The notes beneath the pieces are model-generated. The model was given only the letters and a program-made list of their open reading frames with translations. It searched no databases and was not told where the DNA came from. Positions 9,288 to 22,359 of a stretch of 64,000 bases of DNA are shown here, in pieces. This DNA comes from Paracoccus sp. (in: a-proteobacteria) (GTDB lineage: Bacteria; Pseudomonadota; Alphaproteobacteria; Rhodobacterales; Rhodobacteraceae): assembly GCF_030538695.1 (NCBI RefSeq), contig NZ_JAUNTN010000013.1, positions 1-64,000 of the forward strand, read 5' to 3'. Each line of letters begins with the position of its first letter. Within the stretch, counting starts at the first letter, position 1. The translations under genes and the position numbers were made by a program.

Positions 9288-9538
9288 GCGGTTTCCACGA
9301 AATGCAGCGTGGCAGAACGCACACCGGCCTGCGCATTGAACACGCCCGCCGGCCCGTTCAGATAGTCATTCGCGCGTTTGGCGTCGCTGACCGAAAACAA
9401 CGCCCATGCGCTGCGGTCGTTTTCGCGCCACAATTGCAAGAGGGACAGGCCTGCATTGCCGCGATCTTCGGCATCAGCATCGAAGGCGGCCTTGAAACCG
9501 GCGTAATCGGCGATTTGATAATTCATCAGCAGTTGCAT
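9284..9538 (-). CDS. Conserved small protein of the suc operon
   Basis: This 84-residue cytoplasmic protein reads MQLLMNYQIADYAGFKAAF and ends TLHFVETA. It has the size and strand pattern of a small ferredoxin-like (ABM/DUF1330-type) domain, with a conserved Trp in LLQLWREN and WALFSV. I do not recognise a specific family. The start at 9538 has AGGA nine bases upstream; an in-frame ATG ten codons earlier is less likely because it would add a non-conserved basic leader. It sits between sucB and the MAPEG gene and shares an ATGA overlap with the latter. Confidence 0.6.
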   Translation of the reverse strand: MQLLMNYQIADYAGFKAAFDADAEDRGNAGLSLLQLWRENDRSAWALFSVSDAKRANDYLNGPAGVFNAQAGVRSATLHFVETA

Positions 9539-9591
9539 GGGGCCGTTCCTTTTGGAAAGGGGCGGCACCGATCTGGTGCCGCCCGTTCGGG

Positions 9592-11153
9592 TTACAGGTC
9601 CATCAGCAGACGGCGCGGGTCTTCCAGCGCCTCCTTGACGCGGACAAGGAAGGTCACGGCGCCTTTGCCATCCACGATCCGGTGATCATAGGACAGCGCC
9701 AGATACATCATCGGACGAATGACGATCTGACCGCCGACCACAACCGGGCGGTCCTGAATCTTGTGCATCCCGAGGATACCGGATTGCGGTGGGTTCAGGA
9801 TCGGTGAGGACATCAGCGAGCCGTAAACACCACCGTTCGAGATGGTGAAGGTGCCGCCCTGCATGTCGTTCATGGTCAGCTTGCCATCACGGGCGCGCGT
9901 ACCGAGTTCGGCGATCTCTTTTTCGATCCCGGCAAAACTTTTCTGGTCGGCGTCGCGCACGACCGGAACCACCAGACCCGTAGGGGTGCCGACAGCCACG
10001 CCCATATGAACGAAGTTCTTGTAAACCACGTCGCCGCCGTCGATTTCGGCGTTGACCTCGGGGACTTCTTTCAGCGCGTGACAGCAGGCCTTGACGAAGA
10101 AAGACATGAAGCCAAGTTTGACTTTGTGTTTCTTTTCAAAGGCATCCTTGTATTCGTTGCGCAGGCCCATAATGCCGGACATGTCCACCTCATTATAGGT
10201 GGTCAGCATCGCGGCGGTGTTTTGCGCGTCTTTCAGACGGCGGGCGATGGTGGCGCGCAGGCGGGTCATTTTCACCCGCTCTTCGCGGCGCGCATCCTCG
10301 GGCGAGGACGGCGCACGCGGGGCAGCCACCGGGGCGGGGGCGGCGCTGGTGGCGGGGGCGGCGCTGGTGGCGGGGCGGGCATTGGCCACGTCCTCTTTCA
10401 TCACCCGGCCATCCTTGCCCGAGCCTGTGACCTGATCGCGCGAAATGCCCTTTTCAGCCATGGCCTTCTTCGCCGAAGGCGCGTCCTCGATATCCTTGCC
10501 CAAGCCTTTGGCTTCGGCGCGGCCTTTCGCAGCAGCGGCGCTTTCCGCGCGCTCAGACTGTGTGGCGCTGGCCGTTGCCCCGGCGAGGATCACCGCCAGT
10601 TTGCCATTCGCTTCGACCGTATCGCCCTCATTGGCGATGATTTCCGACAGCACACCGGCGGCGGGGGCGGGAACCTCGACCGAAACCTTGTCGGTTTCCA
10701 GCTCGCACAGCATTTCATCCTGCGCCACGGCATCGCCCGGTTTCTTGAACCAGGTGGCCACGGTCGCCTCGGTCACGGATTCACCAAGCGTCGGCACCAT
10801 GACATCGACCGGCTTGCCATCGGCTGCCGGGGCCTCGCCGCCGCTGGTCAGGCCCTTGGCTTCGGCGCGGTCCTTGGCGGCAGCGGCGCTTTCCGCCCGT
10901 TCCTTCACGGTGGCCGATGCGCCTTCACTGATCTGCGCCAGCAGGGCGTTGGGTTCGACCGTTGCGCCTTCTTGCGCGATGATCTCGGCCAGAACGCCAG
11001 CGGCGGGGGCGGGAACCTCGACCGTTACCTTGTCGGTTTCCAGCTCGCACAGCATTTCATCCTGTGCGACCGCATCGCCCGGTTTCTTGAACCAGGTGGC
11101 CACGGTCGCCTCGGATACGGATTCCCCCAAGGTGGGGACGCGGACTTCGACGG

Positions 11154-11157
<4 letters not shown>
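9592..11157 (-). CDS. sucB: 2-oxoglutarate dehydrogenase E2, two lipoyl domains
   Basis: Dihydrolipoyllysine-residue succinyltransferase, 521 residues, forms the core of the 2-oxoglutarate dehydrogenase complex. Two lipoyl domains lie in tandem, with lipoylated lysines in ETDKV at K43 and K157, each followed by an Ala/Glu-rich linker. A peripheral-subunit binding domain ([17 protein letters not shown]) and the C-terminal catalytic domain follow, with active-site His and Asp in YDHRIVDG. The two lipoyl domains are almost identical even in DNA. The start codon overlaps the sucA stop by four bases. Many E2 proteins of this class have only one lipoyl domain. Confidence 0.97.
10582..11148 (-). repeat. 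Tandem lipoyl-domain repeat in sucB
   Basis: Codons for residues 4-78 and 118-192 of sucB are repeated with an offset of 342 bases. Identical stretches of about 35 and 43 bases surround the lipoyl-lysine region in both copies, more than protein selection alone needs, which points to recent duplication or ongoing gene conversion. Confidence 0.85.
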
Positions 11158-14126
<2,969 letters not shown>

Positions 14127-14273
14127 TGCATGACCTCGAACGGGTTAAGACCGGGGTTGACGTGAGAAGGGAAGCCGGGCGCAGCGCCAAAGACGGGACG
14201 CAGGCCGATGCGGGCCTGCCTCCGATCCCTGGCTGTTGATCCTGCTGCCATGTCCCCTCCCTCAGCGGTATCC

Positions 14274-14300
14274 GTGGCCCCTAATGTAGTCAGGGGCCAC
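14274..14300 (-). terminator. Hairpin between sucD and sucA
   Basis: A perfect 9-bp stem (GTGGCCCCT / AGGGGCCAC) with a 9-base loop begins 12 bases past the sucD stop. It lacks a clear T-run, so it may act as a partial terminator, or stabilise or process the mRNA to tune sucCD against sucAB. Confidence 0.55.
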
Positions 14301-14311
14301 GGGATTTCAAA

Positions 14312-15196
14312 TCACTTGCCCATGGCTTTCAGCACGGCTTCGCCAAGGCCGGCGGGGCTGTCGGCAACCACGATCCCGGCGGATTTCATCGCCTCGATCT
14401 TGGATTCCGCGTCGCCTTTGCCGCCGGATACGATTGCACCGGCGTGGCCCATGCGGCGGCCCGGAGGTGCGGTGCGACCCGCGATGAAGCCGGCAACCGG
14501 CTTTTTGCGGCCCCGTGCGGCTTCGTCCTTGAGGAATTGCGCGGCTTCTTCTTCGGCGGAACCGCCGATTTCACCGATCATGATAATGGCGTCGGTTTCG
14601 TCGTCGGACAGGAACATATCCAGCACGTCGATATGTTCCATGCCCTTGATCGGGTCGCCACCGATGCCGACGGCCGAGGACTGACCCAGCCCCACGTCCG
14701 AGGTCTGCTTCACCGCCTCATAGGTCAGCGTGCCGGAGCGCGAGACCACGCCGATGCGGCCGCGCTTGAAGATGGAACCGGGCATAATGCCGATCTTGCA
14801 TTCGTCCGGGGTCATGATGCCAGGGCAGTTCGGCCCGATCAGGCGCGATTTCGACCCGATCAGCGCGCGTTTCACCGCCATCATGTCCAGAACCGGGATG
14901 CCTTCGGTGATGCAGACGATCAGCGGCACCTCGGCGTCGATGGCCTCAAGGATGGAATCGGCGGCGAAGGGGGGCGGGACATAGATCACGCTGGCATTCG
15001 CGCCGGTTTTGGCGACGGCCTCGTGAACGCTGTCGAAAACCGGCAGATTCAGGTGCGACGAGCCACCCTTGCCCGGCGTGACACCACCGACCATCTGGGT
15101 GCCATAGGCAATCGCCTGTTCGGTGTGGAAGGTGCCTTGAGATCCGGTGATCCCCTGGCAGATGACTTTGGTATTCTTATCGACGAGAATGGCCAT
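14312..15196 (-). CDS. sucD: Succinyl-CoA synthetase, alpha subunit
   Basis: The 294-residue alpha subunit binds CoA and carries the phospho-histidine. The N-terminal CoA-binding fold shows [14 protein letters not shown], then PPPFAADSI, and [18 protein letters not shown]. The phosphorylated His is in [17 protein letters not shown]. With SucC it makes succinate and a nucleoside triphosphate from succinyl-CoA. A lipoprotein gene separates it from sucC, which is unusual for an otherwise obligate gene pair. Confidence 0.97.
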   Translation of the reverse strand: MAILVDKNTKVICQGITGSQGTFHTEQAIAYGTQMVGGVTPGKGGSSHLNLPVFDSVHEAVAKTGANASVIYVPPPFAADSILEAIDAEVPLIVCITEGIPVLDMMAVKRALIGSKSRLIGPNCPGIMTPDECKIGIMPGSIFKRGRIGVVSRSGTLTYEAVKQTSDVGLGQSSAVGIGGDPIKGMEHIDVLDMFLSDDETDAIIMIGEIGGSAEEEAAQFLKDEAARGRKKPVAGFIAGRTAPPGRRMGHAGAIVSGGKGDAESKIEAMKSAGIVVADSPAGLGEAVLKAMGK

Positions 15197-15246
15197 GTTG
15201 GCTTTTCCTTGAATTTAGCGTCCTGCCTGCCCCTTGCGGGGCTGGC

Positions 15247-15789
15247 TCATTTCGTGATGCGAGAGATGATGACTTCTGCGCCTGTAATGAGGTGCCGGTT
15301 TTGGCCGGGAACCCAGCCTGAGACCGAGAGCGTTTGCCCGTCTTTTCGGAACCAGTCAGCCCGACCGCGTTCCGTGGGAACCTTGCTCCAGCCTTGGCGC
15401 TGCAATTCGTCCGTCGCAACGGCCAGAACGGCAGCGCCATGGGTATAGGGCATAACCTGAATGGTGCAGTTCAGCCGGTCGTTTTGCTTATTAACTGCCA
15501 TACGATGCACGCGGGCAAGCCCTTTGCCCGGCAGCCCCATCTTGACATAGCTCGCATCGCTCCATGTCTCGGCGTAGCTGTAACCCTGTTGGGTCAACGA
15601 CGCGAGCGTTCCAGCGCCCTGCATTTCGGCGCGGACACAGGCGTTGGTCAGCAGGCGGGCTTCGGCAACCTCATCATAGGCTACGGGTTTGAGATCCGTT
15701 GCCGAGACAGCCGTTACCCCCGCCGGGGTCACGGTTTCCGTGCAGCCGACCAGAGCGAGCGTTCCGATCAAGAGGAGGAGCGTTTTCAC
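15247..15789 (-). CDS. Lipoprotein of unknown function between sucC and sucD
   Basis: This 180-residue protein has a lipoprotein signal ending LALVGC (Cys16) and a soluble domain with no recognised family. It contains three further cysteines, two of them in NACVRAEM and NCTIQVMP. The ATG overlaps the last bases of sucC (ATGA), so translation is probably coupled. It lies within the succinyl-CoA synthetase gene pair, but an exported lipoprotein cannot be part of that cytoplasmic enzyme. The codon use resembles its neighbours, arguing against recent transfer. Function unknown. Confidence 0.8.
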   Translation of the reverse strand: MKTLLLLIGTLALVGCTETVTPAGVTAVSATDLKPVAYDEVAEARLLTNACVRAEMQGAGTLASLTQQGYSYAETWSDASYVKMGLPGKGLARVHRMAVNKQNDRLNCTIQVMPYTHGAAVLAVATDELQRQGWSKVPTERGRADWFRKDGQTLSVSGWVPGQNRHLITGAEVIISRITK

Positions 15790-16985
15790 CCCTTCACCGC
15801 CTTGACGATTTTTTCGGCACCGTCGCGCAGGTCGTCGGCGGCGATCACGTTCAGGCCGGATTCGGCAATGATCTTTTTGCCAAGTTCGACATTCGTGCCT
15901 TCCAGACGGACGACCAGCGGAACCGCCAGCCCGACTTCCTTCACGGCGGCGATAATGCCTTCCGCGATGATGTCGCAGCGCATGATGCCGCCAAAGATGT
16001 TGACCAGAATGCCTTTGACGTTCGGATCAGAGGTGATGATCTTGAACGCCTCGGTCACTTTTTCCTTGGTGGCGCCGCCGCCAACGTCAAGGAAGTTCGC
16101 CGGCTCGGCACCATAGAGCTTGATGATGTCCATGGTCGCCATCGCCAGACCCGCGCCGTTGACCATGCAGCCGATCTCGCCATCCAGCGCGATATAGTTC
16201 AGGTCGTATTTCGAGGCTTCCAGCTCTTTCGGGTCTTCCTCGGTGGTGTCGCGCAGTTCCAGAATGTCGGGGTGGCGATACAGCGCGTTGTTATCAAAAC
16301 CAACCTTGGCATCCAGCACCTTCAGATCGCCCTGTTCGGTCACGATCAGCGGGTTGATTTCCAGCATTTCCATGTCTTTTTCGACAAAGGCCCGGAACAG
16401 GTTGGCGGCCAGCGTGGCCATCTGCTTGGACTGGTTCTTGTCGAAGCCATAAGCCTGCGTCAGCTTGCGGATGTGGAACGGCTGCAGGCTGGTTGCCGGA
16501 TCGACGCTGAAGCTGACGATCTTTTCCGGGGCCGAGGCCGCGACCTCCTCGATGTCCATGCCGCCTTCGGTCGAGGCGACAAAGGACACGCGCGAGGTGC
16601 CACGATCCACCAGCAGCGCCAGATACAGTTCGCGGGCAATATCGGAACCGTCCTCAAGGTAGATGCGGTTGACCTGTTTGCCGACCGGGCCGGTCTGATG
16701 CGTGACCAGCGTCTTGCCGAACATCTGGGTGACATTCTCGACGACCTCATCAATCGACTTGGCCAGACGGACGCCGCCTTTTTCACCGGCTTCGGCCTCT
16801 TTGAACTTGCCCTTGCCGCGGCCGCCAGCGTGAATCTGGGATTTCACCACCCAAAGCGGACCGCCCAATTCTTTGGCCTTGGCGGTCACTTCCGATGCCG
16901 AGGGGTTCAGAATCGCGCGGCCTTCGCTGACGGGGGCGCCGTATTCTTTCAGTAGCGCCTTGGCCTGATATTCGTGGATGTTCAT
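15786..16985 (-). CDS. sucC: Succinyl-CoA synthetase, beta subunit
   Basis: The 399-residue ATP-grasp subunit binds the nucleotide and, with SucD, interconverts succinyl-CoA and succinate. It opens with the canonical [16 protein letters not shown], has [13 protein letters not shown] in the ATP-grasp fold, and [15 protein letters not shown] and FGGIMRCD in the ligase domain. The start at 16985 has GGAGG six bases upstream; the open frame continues 14 codons upstream without family similarity. The leader carries a long inverted repeat and, further up, two GTGATCAC palindromes also found before sdhC. Confidence 0.97.
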   Translation of the reverse strand: MNIHEYQAKALLKEYGAPVSEGRAILNPSASEVTAKAKELGGPLWVVKSQIHAGGRGKGKFKEAEAGEKGGVRLAKSIDEVVENVTQMFGKTLVTHQTGPVGKQVNRIYLEDGSDIARELYLALLVDRGTSRVSFVASTEGGMDIEEVAASAPEKIVSFSVDPATSLQPFHIRKLTQAYGFDKNQSKQMATLAANLFRAFVEKDMEMLEINPLIVTEQGDLKVLDAKVGFDNNALYRHPDILELRDTTEEDPKELEASKYDLNYIALDGEIGCMVNGAGLAMATMDIIKLYGAEPANFLDVGGGATKEKVTEAFKIITSDPNVKGILVNIFGGIMRCDIIAEGIIAAVKEVGLAVPLVVRLEGTNVELGKKIIAESGLNVIAADDLRDGAEKIVKAVKG

Positions 16986-17030
16986 CACAATCCTCCGGTT
17001 GCAAATGCGGTTGCCGATTTGTGACATATT

Positions 17031-17055
17031 GGAAAACGGATTTCGACCGTTTTCC
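17031..17055. promoter_or_regulatory. Inverted repeat in the sucC leader
   Basis: GGAAAACGG and CCGTTTTCC form a perfect 9-bp inverted repeat around a 7-base loop, 46-70 bases upstream of the sucC start. It is either an operator or a hairpin in the mRNA leader. Confidence 0.5.
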
Positions 17056-17092
17056 GCAGAATTGGTGAAAAATCTGTAAGTTTTTTCCGTTT

Positions 17093-17121
17093 GTGATCAC
17101 GCAATTTCGGGCTGTGATCAC
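17093..17121. promoter_or_regulatory. Paired GTGATCAC palindromes upstream of sucC
   Basis: Two copies of GTGATCAC (17093-17100 and 17114-17121), with TT/AA-rich flanks extending to TGTGATCACA, lie 21 bases centre to centre. The same pair with 20-base spacing lies upstream of sdhC (23487-23514). Two helical turns between half-sites suggests cooperative binding by two dimers on one DNA face. The regulator is not identified. Confidence 0.7.
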
Positions 17122-17232
17122 AACCGGGCGTAATCTGTCTTTCGTCGCCTTGTGGTGCTGATAGGGCAGCCAGATCGCCGTTAGCGCCGTCAGTGGATCA
17201 AGGTCACGGCGCCGTGCGACCGTCGGATATGG

Positions 17233-17248
17233 CCCCGCTTGTGCGGGG
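17233..17248 (-). terminator. Hairpin after the secreted 515-residue protein gene
   Basis: CCCCGC, a 4-base loop, and GCGGGG begin six bases past the stop codon of the minus-strand gene. There is no T-run; it separates that gene from the suc promoter region. Confidence 0.45.
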
Positions 17249-17253
17249 ACGGT

Positions 17254-18801
17254 TCAGTTCAGCCAGAGCGCAGCGAACACACCATCGCCCATCAGCAGGG
17301 TGTTGAACTGGTTCAGCGCATTGCCGTCGGCCAGCGGGCCGGTTTCTATATAGGGCAGCGCCCCGGCACCCTGAATCCAGTCGATCAGATCAATGGGGCG
17401 GGGGTCCGTGAACATCCGGCCGATATTGAGACCGCCGCCGCTGCGCCAATAGGGGATCAGCAACTCGCCCTTCAGGATCGCCTCGACCTCATCCAGCACC
17501 GCCAGCCATGCCGTGCCGGTTTCAGGCGGCAGGGCTACGCCGGTGGCGCTTTGCTGGCTGTCGTTGGGAATCCATTCGCGGGTGTTGTCGGTTTCCGCCG
17601 CGACGCGTTGCCAGAAAATGCGGTTATCCGCGATCATCGCCAGAAAGCTGGCATGGGCGGCCTGAGCCTGCGCGGTATCGGGCTGGCTGCGCAGGCTGAA
17701 CAGCACCGCTGCCGCTGTGTCGATCCACAGGTCATCGACAATACTGGCCAGACCGTCATTTCCGGGCGGCAGCGCGGCAAAGGCTGCGCGGGTCTCCATC
17801 ACGCGGGCGATGGAATCGGTCGGGTCATAGGTCAGCACCACCTGCGCGCTTCCGGACAGAAGATGCGTATAGGCCGACAGCCAGGCGGCATCCGCCAGAT
17901 CGAAGCGCATCACCGGCAGGGTCGTATCGCCATCGTGGGCTTCGGGGCCGACACCGAACATCTGGCCCGCGATCTGCGCCAGATCCTCGCCGCTGTCGCG
18001 GCTGCCATTGGCGTTGATGTCGAACCAGAGGTCGGCAAAGTCGATGTCCAGCCCGAAATCGCTGCCCAGCCCGGCCAGGGGCGCGCGGGCTTGCTGCATC
18101 TGCGGCGGAATAGCGGCCATGATGTCGCGGATGATGCCGGGGGTGACGGGTTCAGCGGCGGGGTTGGAGGGCAACGGCAGCCGCAGCAAGGGCAGGTCGG
18201 CAAGATCATGCGACAGGCCCACGCGCCAGCGCGTCTGAAGTGTGCCCTCGACCGCTTGCAGGAAGGTCAGCCCGGCCAGTGCAAAGCGTTCCTCGGGACT
18301 GGGGTCCGCCAAGGCGGCCAGCCGTGCCTGCACCCCTGTGATGCCATCGCGGCCAATGCTGCGCGACAGAGCCAGATCGGGCGCGGGGCCGGTGGGCGTG
18401 GCGGTTTCGGCAGATGTTTCCGGGGCAGGCTCAGGTTCGGCCTCGGGTTCAGGTTCGGCAGGCTCGGGTGCCAGCTTCATCCGCACCGCGTAAACTTGAT
18501 CAACTATGCCATAGATGCTGCCGACTGCGACAGAAATCTCATTACTGGCCTGTTCCAATGCGCGGCTGCTGGCGGCGAGGGCGTCTTCGGCGGGCGCCTC
18601 CAGCCCAGCCAGTGCCGCGATGTCGTCGGAAATAGCCTCGATTCGGTCGGCGCCGTCGTTGATCCGTTGTGCCGCGTCGCGGGCGCTTTCCGCGCCGTCC
18701 CGCAACCGCCCTGCGGTTTGTGCCAGATCGGGGGCCTGCGCCAGCACCGGCAGGCTGAACGCCGCCGTGAGCAGGGCGGCAGGGACGGAAAAGAGCTTCA
18801 T
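17254..18801 (-). CDS. Large secreted protein of unknown function
   Basis: This 515-residue protein has a Sec signal peptide (residues 1 to about 20, ending VLAQA). A helical Ala/Arg/Asp-rich segment follows (DLAQTAGRLRDGAESARDAA), then a Pro/Glu tract of repeated EPEPE type, and a long C-terminal domain with WFDINANGSRDSGED, which resembles a calcium-binding dockerin-like loop. I do not recognise the family. The start at 18801 begins the signal peptide; the frame is open 23 codons upstream without one. It sits between mdh and sucC but has its own flanking terminators, so co-transcription with them is doubtful. Confidence 0.75.
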   Translation of the reverse strand: MKLFSVPAALLTAAFSLPVLAQAPDLAQTAGRLRDGAESARDAAQRINDGADRIEAISDDIAALAGLEAPAEDALAASSRALEQASNEISVAVGSIYGIVDQVYAVRMKLAPEPAEPEPEAEPEPAPETSAETATPTGPAPDLALSRSIGRDGITGVQARLAALADPSPEERFALAGLTFLQAVEGTLQTRWRVGLSHDLADLPLLRLPLPSNPAAEPVTPGIIRDIMAAIPPQMQQARAPLAGLGSDFGLDIDFADLWFDINANGSRDSGEDLAQIAGQMFGVGPEAHDGDTTLPVMRFDLADAAWLSAYTHLLSGSAQVVLTYDPTDSIARVMETRAAFAALPPGNDGLASIVDDLWIDTAAAVLFSLRSQPDTAQAQAAHASFLAMIADNRIFWQRVAAETDNTREWIPNDSQQSATGVALPPETGTAWLAVLDEVEAILKGELLIPYWRSGGGLNIGRMFTDPRPIDLIDWIQGAGALPYIETGPLADGNALNQFNTLLMGDGVFAALWLN

Positions 18802-18820
18802 AACACACCCTTTGATTGCA

Positions 18821-18852
18821 AAAGAAAACCCCCGGCACAGAGGCCGGGGGTT
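18821..18852 (-). terminator. Intrinsic terminator after mdh
   Basis: On the minus strand AACCCCCGGC, a short loop, and GCCGGGGGTT are followed by TTCTTTT. It lies 22 bases past the mdh stop and is the clearest terminator in the TCA block. Confidence 0.88.
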
Positions 18853-18873
18853 CGTGTCACGGTCAGCCAAAGA

Positions 18874-19845
<972 letters not shown>

Positions 19846-19944
19846 CTAAAGGTTTATCAGCTTGGCGGCAGGGGTAAGCCTTTGCAGCCCGCCGCGCAAG
19901 GCGTTACAGGCAGGGTTTGCGCTAACCTTGCACGGGATGAACGA

Positions 19945-20682
19945 ATGGAGCCGCAAATCTGGGCACTGATGGCGCTGGCCGCCTTTCTTGTCGGTCTGTC
20001 CAAGGGCGGGCTGTCCATGATCGGCGTGCTGGCGGTGCCGCTGGCGGCGCTGGCGATCAATCCGGTGCTGGCGGCGGCGTTGCTGCTGCCGGTTTATGTG
20101 CTGTCGGATCTGTTCGGGCTGCTGGCCTATCGTCGCCAGTTCGATGCGCGGGTGATTTTGCGGCTGACACCGGGGATGCTGGCGGGGGTGGCGCTGGGAT
20201 GGGCCACGGCCTCGCTGGTGTCGCCGGATGCGGTCGGCGGGCTGGTCGGGGTCATCGGGCTGGGCTTTGCGCTGTGGTCGTTGCTGCGCCCGCCGCCGCC
20301 CGATGCAGCGCCGCGCCCCGCGCGCTGGCTGCCGGGAACGATCTGGGGCGGGCTGGCCGGATATACCAGCTTTGTCAGTCATTCGGGGGCGGCACCCTAT
20401 CAGGTCTATGTGCAGCCTTTGCGGCTGGGGCGCGAGGCTTATGCCGCCACAGTGACGGTGTTTTTTGCGATCACCAATGCGGTCAAGCTGATCCCCTATG
20501 CGGCACTGGGGATGCTGTCAGTTGATAACCTGTGGCTGTCGGCCAGCCTGTTCCCCATCGCCGCTGCGGGCGTCGGCATCGGCGTCTGGGCGGTGCGGCG
20601 CATATCCGAGCGCGGCTTTTACCTGTTCATCACCTGGGCCTTGCTGCTGGTCTCGCTCCGCCTGATCTGGGCCGCCTTCTGA
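19945..20682 (+). CDS. TauE/SafE family anion exporter
   Basis: This 245-residue inner-membrane protein is composed almost wholly of hydrophobic helices (about seven to eight). The family features are FLVGLSKGGLSMIG in the first repeat and SFVSHSGAAPYQVYV in the second. TauE/SafE proteins export or import sulfur-containing or carboxylate anions; the substrate here is unknown. The start at 19945 has only a weak GGGA upstream. It is divergent from mdh and begins a plus-strand run leading to mcl2 and mch; co-transcription with them across a 77-base gap is possible. Confidence 0.85.
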   Translation: MEPQIWALMALAAFLVGLSKGGLSMIGVLAVPLAALAINPVLAAALLLPVYVLSDLFGLLAYRRQFDARVILRLTPGMLAGVALGWATASLVSPDAVGGLVGVIGLGFALWSLLRPPPPDAAPRPARWLPGTIWGGLAGYTSFVSHSGAAPYQVYVQPLRLGREAYAATVTVFFAITNAVKLIPYAALGMLSVDNLWLSASLFPIAAAGVGIGVWAVRRISERGFYLFITWALLLVSLRLIWAAF

Positions 20683-20759
20683 CGCTGCGGCGCGGCATTT
20701 CCACTTGCCGTTTCGTTCGGGCTGCGGCAGTCTCGCGCAAGATTATTGCGAGGCGAGAC

Positions 20760-21599
20760 ATGACCAAGCCCTATCGTTCCGTTCTGTATATCCCGGCAGC
20801 CAATGCCCGTGCGATGGAAAAGGCCCGCGCTCTGGCGGCGGATGCCATTATCTTTGACCTTGAAGATGCTGTCGCGCCGACCGAAAAGACGGCCGCCCGT
20901 GCGGCGCTGAAAGACGCGCTGGCGCAGGATTATGGCGGGCGGTCGCGGATCGTGCGGATCAATGCGCTGGACACAGAATGGGGCAGGGCGGATGCCGCAG
21001 CCTTTGCCAGCGGGGCGGATGCGGTTCTGATCCCCAAGGTGAACAGCCCCGCCGATCTGGATGCGGTGGCGGCGATTATCCCCGACACGCCGCTTTGGGC
21101 GATGATGGAAACGCCGCTGGCGATGCTGAATGCCGCCGCGATTGCCGCCCATCCGCGTTTGCAGGGCATGGTCATGGGCACCAATGATCTGGCCAAGGAT
21201 ATCAATAGCCGCTTTCGCCCCGACCGTCTGCCGATGCTGACCGGACTGGGGCTGTGCCTGCTGGCCGCCAAGGCGCATGGCAAGGTGATCGTGGACGGGG
21301 TGTTCAACGCCTTCAAGGACGAGGACGGGTTGCGTGCGGAATGTGAACAGGGCCGCGACATGGGCTTCGATGGCAAGACGCTGATCCATCCGGCGCAGCT
21401 TGACATCGCCAACGCGGCCTTTGCGCCCTCGGATGCGGAAATCGACCTTGCCCGCCGCCAGATCGAGGCCTTCGACGCCGCGCAGGCGGAAGGTAAGGGC
21501 GTGGCGGTCGTGGATGGCAAAATTGTCGAAAATCTGCATATCGTGACGGCGAAAGCCACTCTGGACAAGGCCGCAGCCATTGCGGCAATGAAAGGATAA
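20760..21599 (+). CDS. mcl2: (3S)-malyl-CoA thioesterase / HpcH-HpaI (CitE-like) family
   Basis: This 279-residue TIM-barrel protein of the CitE-like family has SVLYIPAANARAMEKA at the N-terminus, the metal-binding FDLEDAVAP, and MMETPLAML and MGTNDLAKD. The length and its pairing with mch match the Rhodobacter Mcl2 protein, which hydrolyses (3S)-malyl-CoA to malate and CoA, rather than the longer Mcl1 lyase. It would act in the ethylmalonyl-CoA pathway for acetyl-CoA assimilation. GAGGCGAG lies just upstream of the ATG. The enzyme assignment is from size, family and context. Confidence 0.8.
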   Translation: MTKPYRSVLYIPAANARAMEKARALAADAIIFDLEDAVAPTEKTAARAALKDALAQDYGGRSRIVRINALDTEWGRADAAAFASGADAVLIPKVNSPADLDAVAAIIPDTPLWAMMETPLAMLNAAAIAAHPRLQGMVMGTNDLAKDINSRFRPDRLPMLTGLGLCLLAAKAHGKVIVDGVFNAFKDEDGLRAECEQGRDMGFDGKTLIHPAQLDIANAAFAPSDAEIDLARRQIEAFDAAQAEGKGVAVVDGKIVENLHIVTAKATLDKAAAIAAMKG

Positions 21600-21602
21600 G
21601 CC

Positions 21603-22151
21603 ATGTTTTTCCTGATTTTAGGCGTGGCCTTATGGTCTGCCGCACATCTGGCCAAGCGAGTCGTTCCGGGGTTCCACAAATCGCTTGGCGGGTCCGAGCG
21701 GCCGATGGTGACGGCGGCGCTGATTATCGCGGTGCTGCTGATGATCTGGGGCTATCGCTCAGCCGACGGAGATATATGGTGGGGGCCGACGGCAGCCCTG
21801 AAAGGGATCAATAACCTGATGGTGCTGGCCGGGTTCTACCTGTTCGCAGCCGCCGGAATGAAAACCGCAATCACCCGCAAGCTGCGCCACCCGATGCTGA
21901 CCGGCTTTATCCTGTGGTCGGCGGGGCATCTGCTGGTGAATGGCGATCTGCCCTCGTTGATCCTGTTCGGCGGGCTGACCCTGTGGGCGCTGGCGGAAAT
22001 CGTGCTGATTAACCGCGCAGAACGCTGGACACCGCCGCAGGGGCCACTGAACCCGCGCAAGGAAATCATGGCGCTCATTGGCGGCGTGATCGTCTTTGGC
22101 GTGGTGGCGATGATCCACAAATGGCTTGGCTATAACCCGTTCGGAGCATGA
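21603..22151 (+). CDS. NnrU-family membrane protein
   Basis: This 182-residue integral membrane protein starts three bases after mcl2. It has about five to six hydrophobic helices, a conserved MFFLILGVALWSAAHLAKR opening, and HPMLTGFILWSAGHLLVNGD in the centre, both typical of the NnrU group named after a gene near nitric oxide reductase in Rhodobacter. Its function is not established; heme or isoprenoid-linked roles have been suggested for relatives. The stop nearly abuts the DUF1737 start. Confidence 0.8.
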   Translation: MFFLILGVALWSAAHLAKRVVPGFHKSLGGSERPMVTAALIIAVLLMIWGYRSADGDIWWGPTAALKGINNLMVLAGFYLFAAAGMKTAITRKLRHPMLTGFILWSAGHLLVNGDLPSLILFGGLTLWALAEIVLINRAERWTPPQGPLNPRKEIMALIGGVIVFGVVAMIHKWLGYNPFGA

Positions 22152-22152
22152 C

Positions 22153-22359
22153 ATGACCACGCTTTACCGCTGCATCACCGAAGATGACACCTCACGCTTT
22201 TGCCACCGTGTTTCCGAAGCCTTGTCAAAGGGTTGGGCGCTGCACGGCAGCCCGACCATGGCGCATGATCCGGTCAAGGGCGTGATGCGCATGGGGCAGG
22301 CCGTCACCAAAACCGTCGCTGTCGAATACCATCCCGACATGAAACTGGGCGAGCAATGA
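22153..22359 (+). CDS. DUF1737 domain protein
   Basis: This 68-residue cytoplasmic protein contains VSEALSKGWALHGSPTMAHD, the signature of DUF1737, a small domain of unknown function that often stands alone. The ATG at 22153 follows the NnrU stop by one base. Its last four bases overlap the mch start (ATGA), so it is translationally coupled to the mesaconyl-CoA hydratase gene. No catalytic motif is seen. Confidence 0.8.
   Translation: MTTLYRCITEDDTSRFCHRVSEALSKGWALHGSPTMAHDPVKGVMRMGQAVTKTVAVEYHPDMKLGEQ

Noticed and set aside
14274..14300. sucD-sucA hairpin as proof of two separate operons
   Set aside because: No T-run and no clear promoter in the 185-base gap, so readthrough cannot be excluded.
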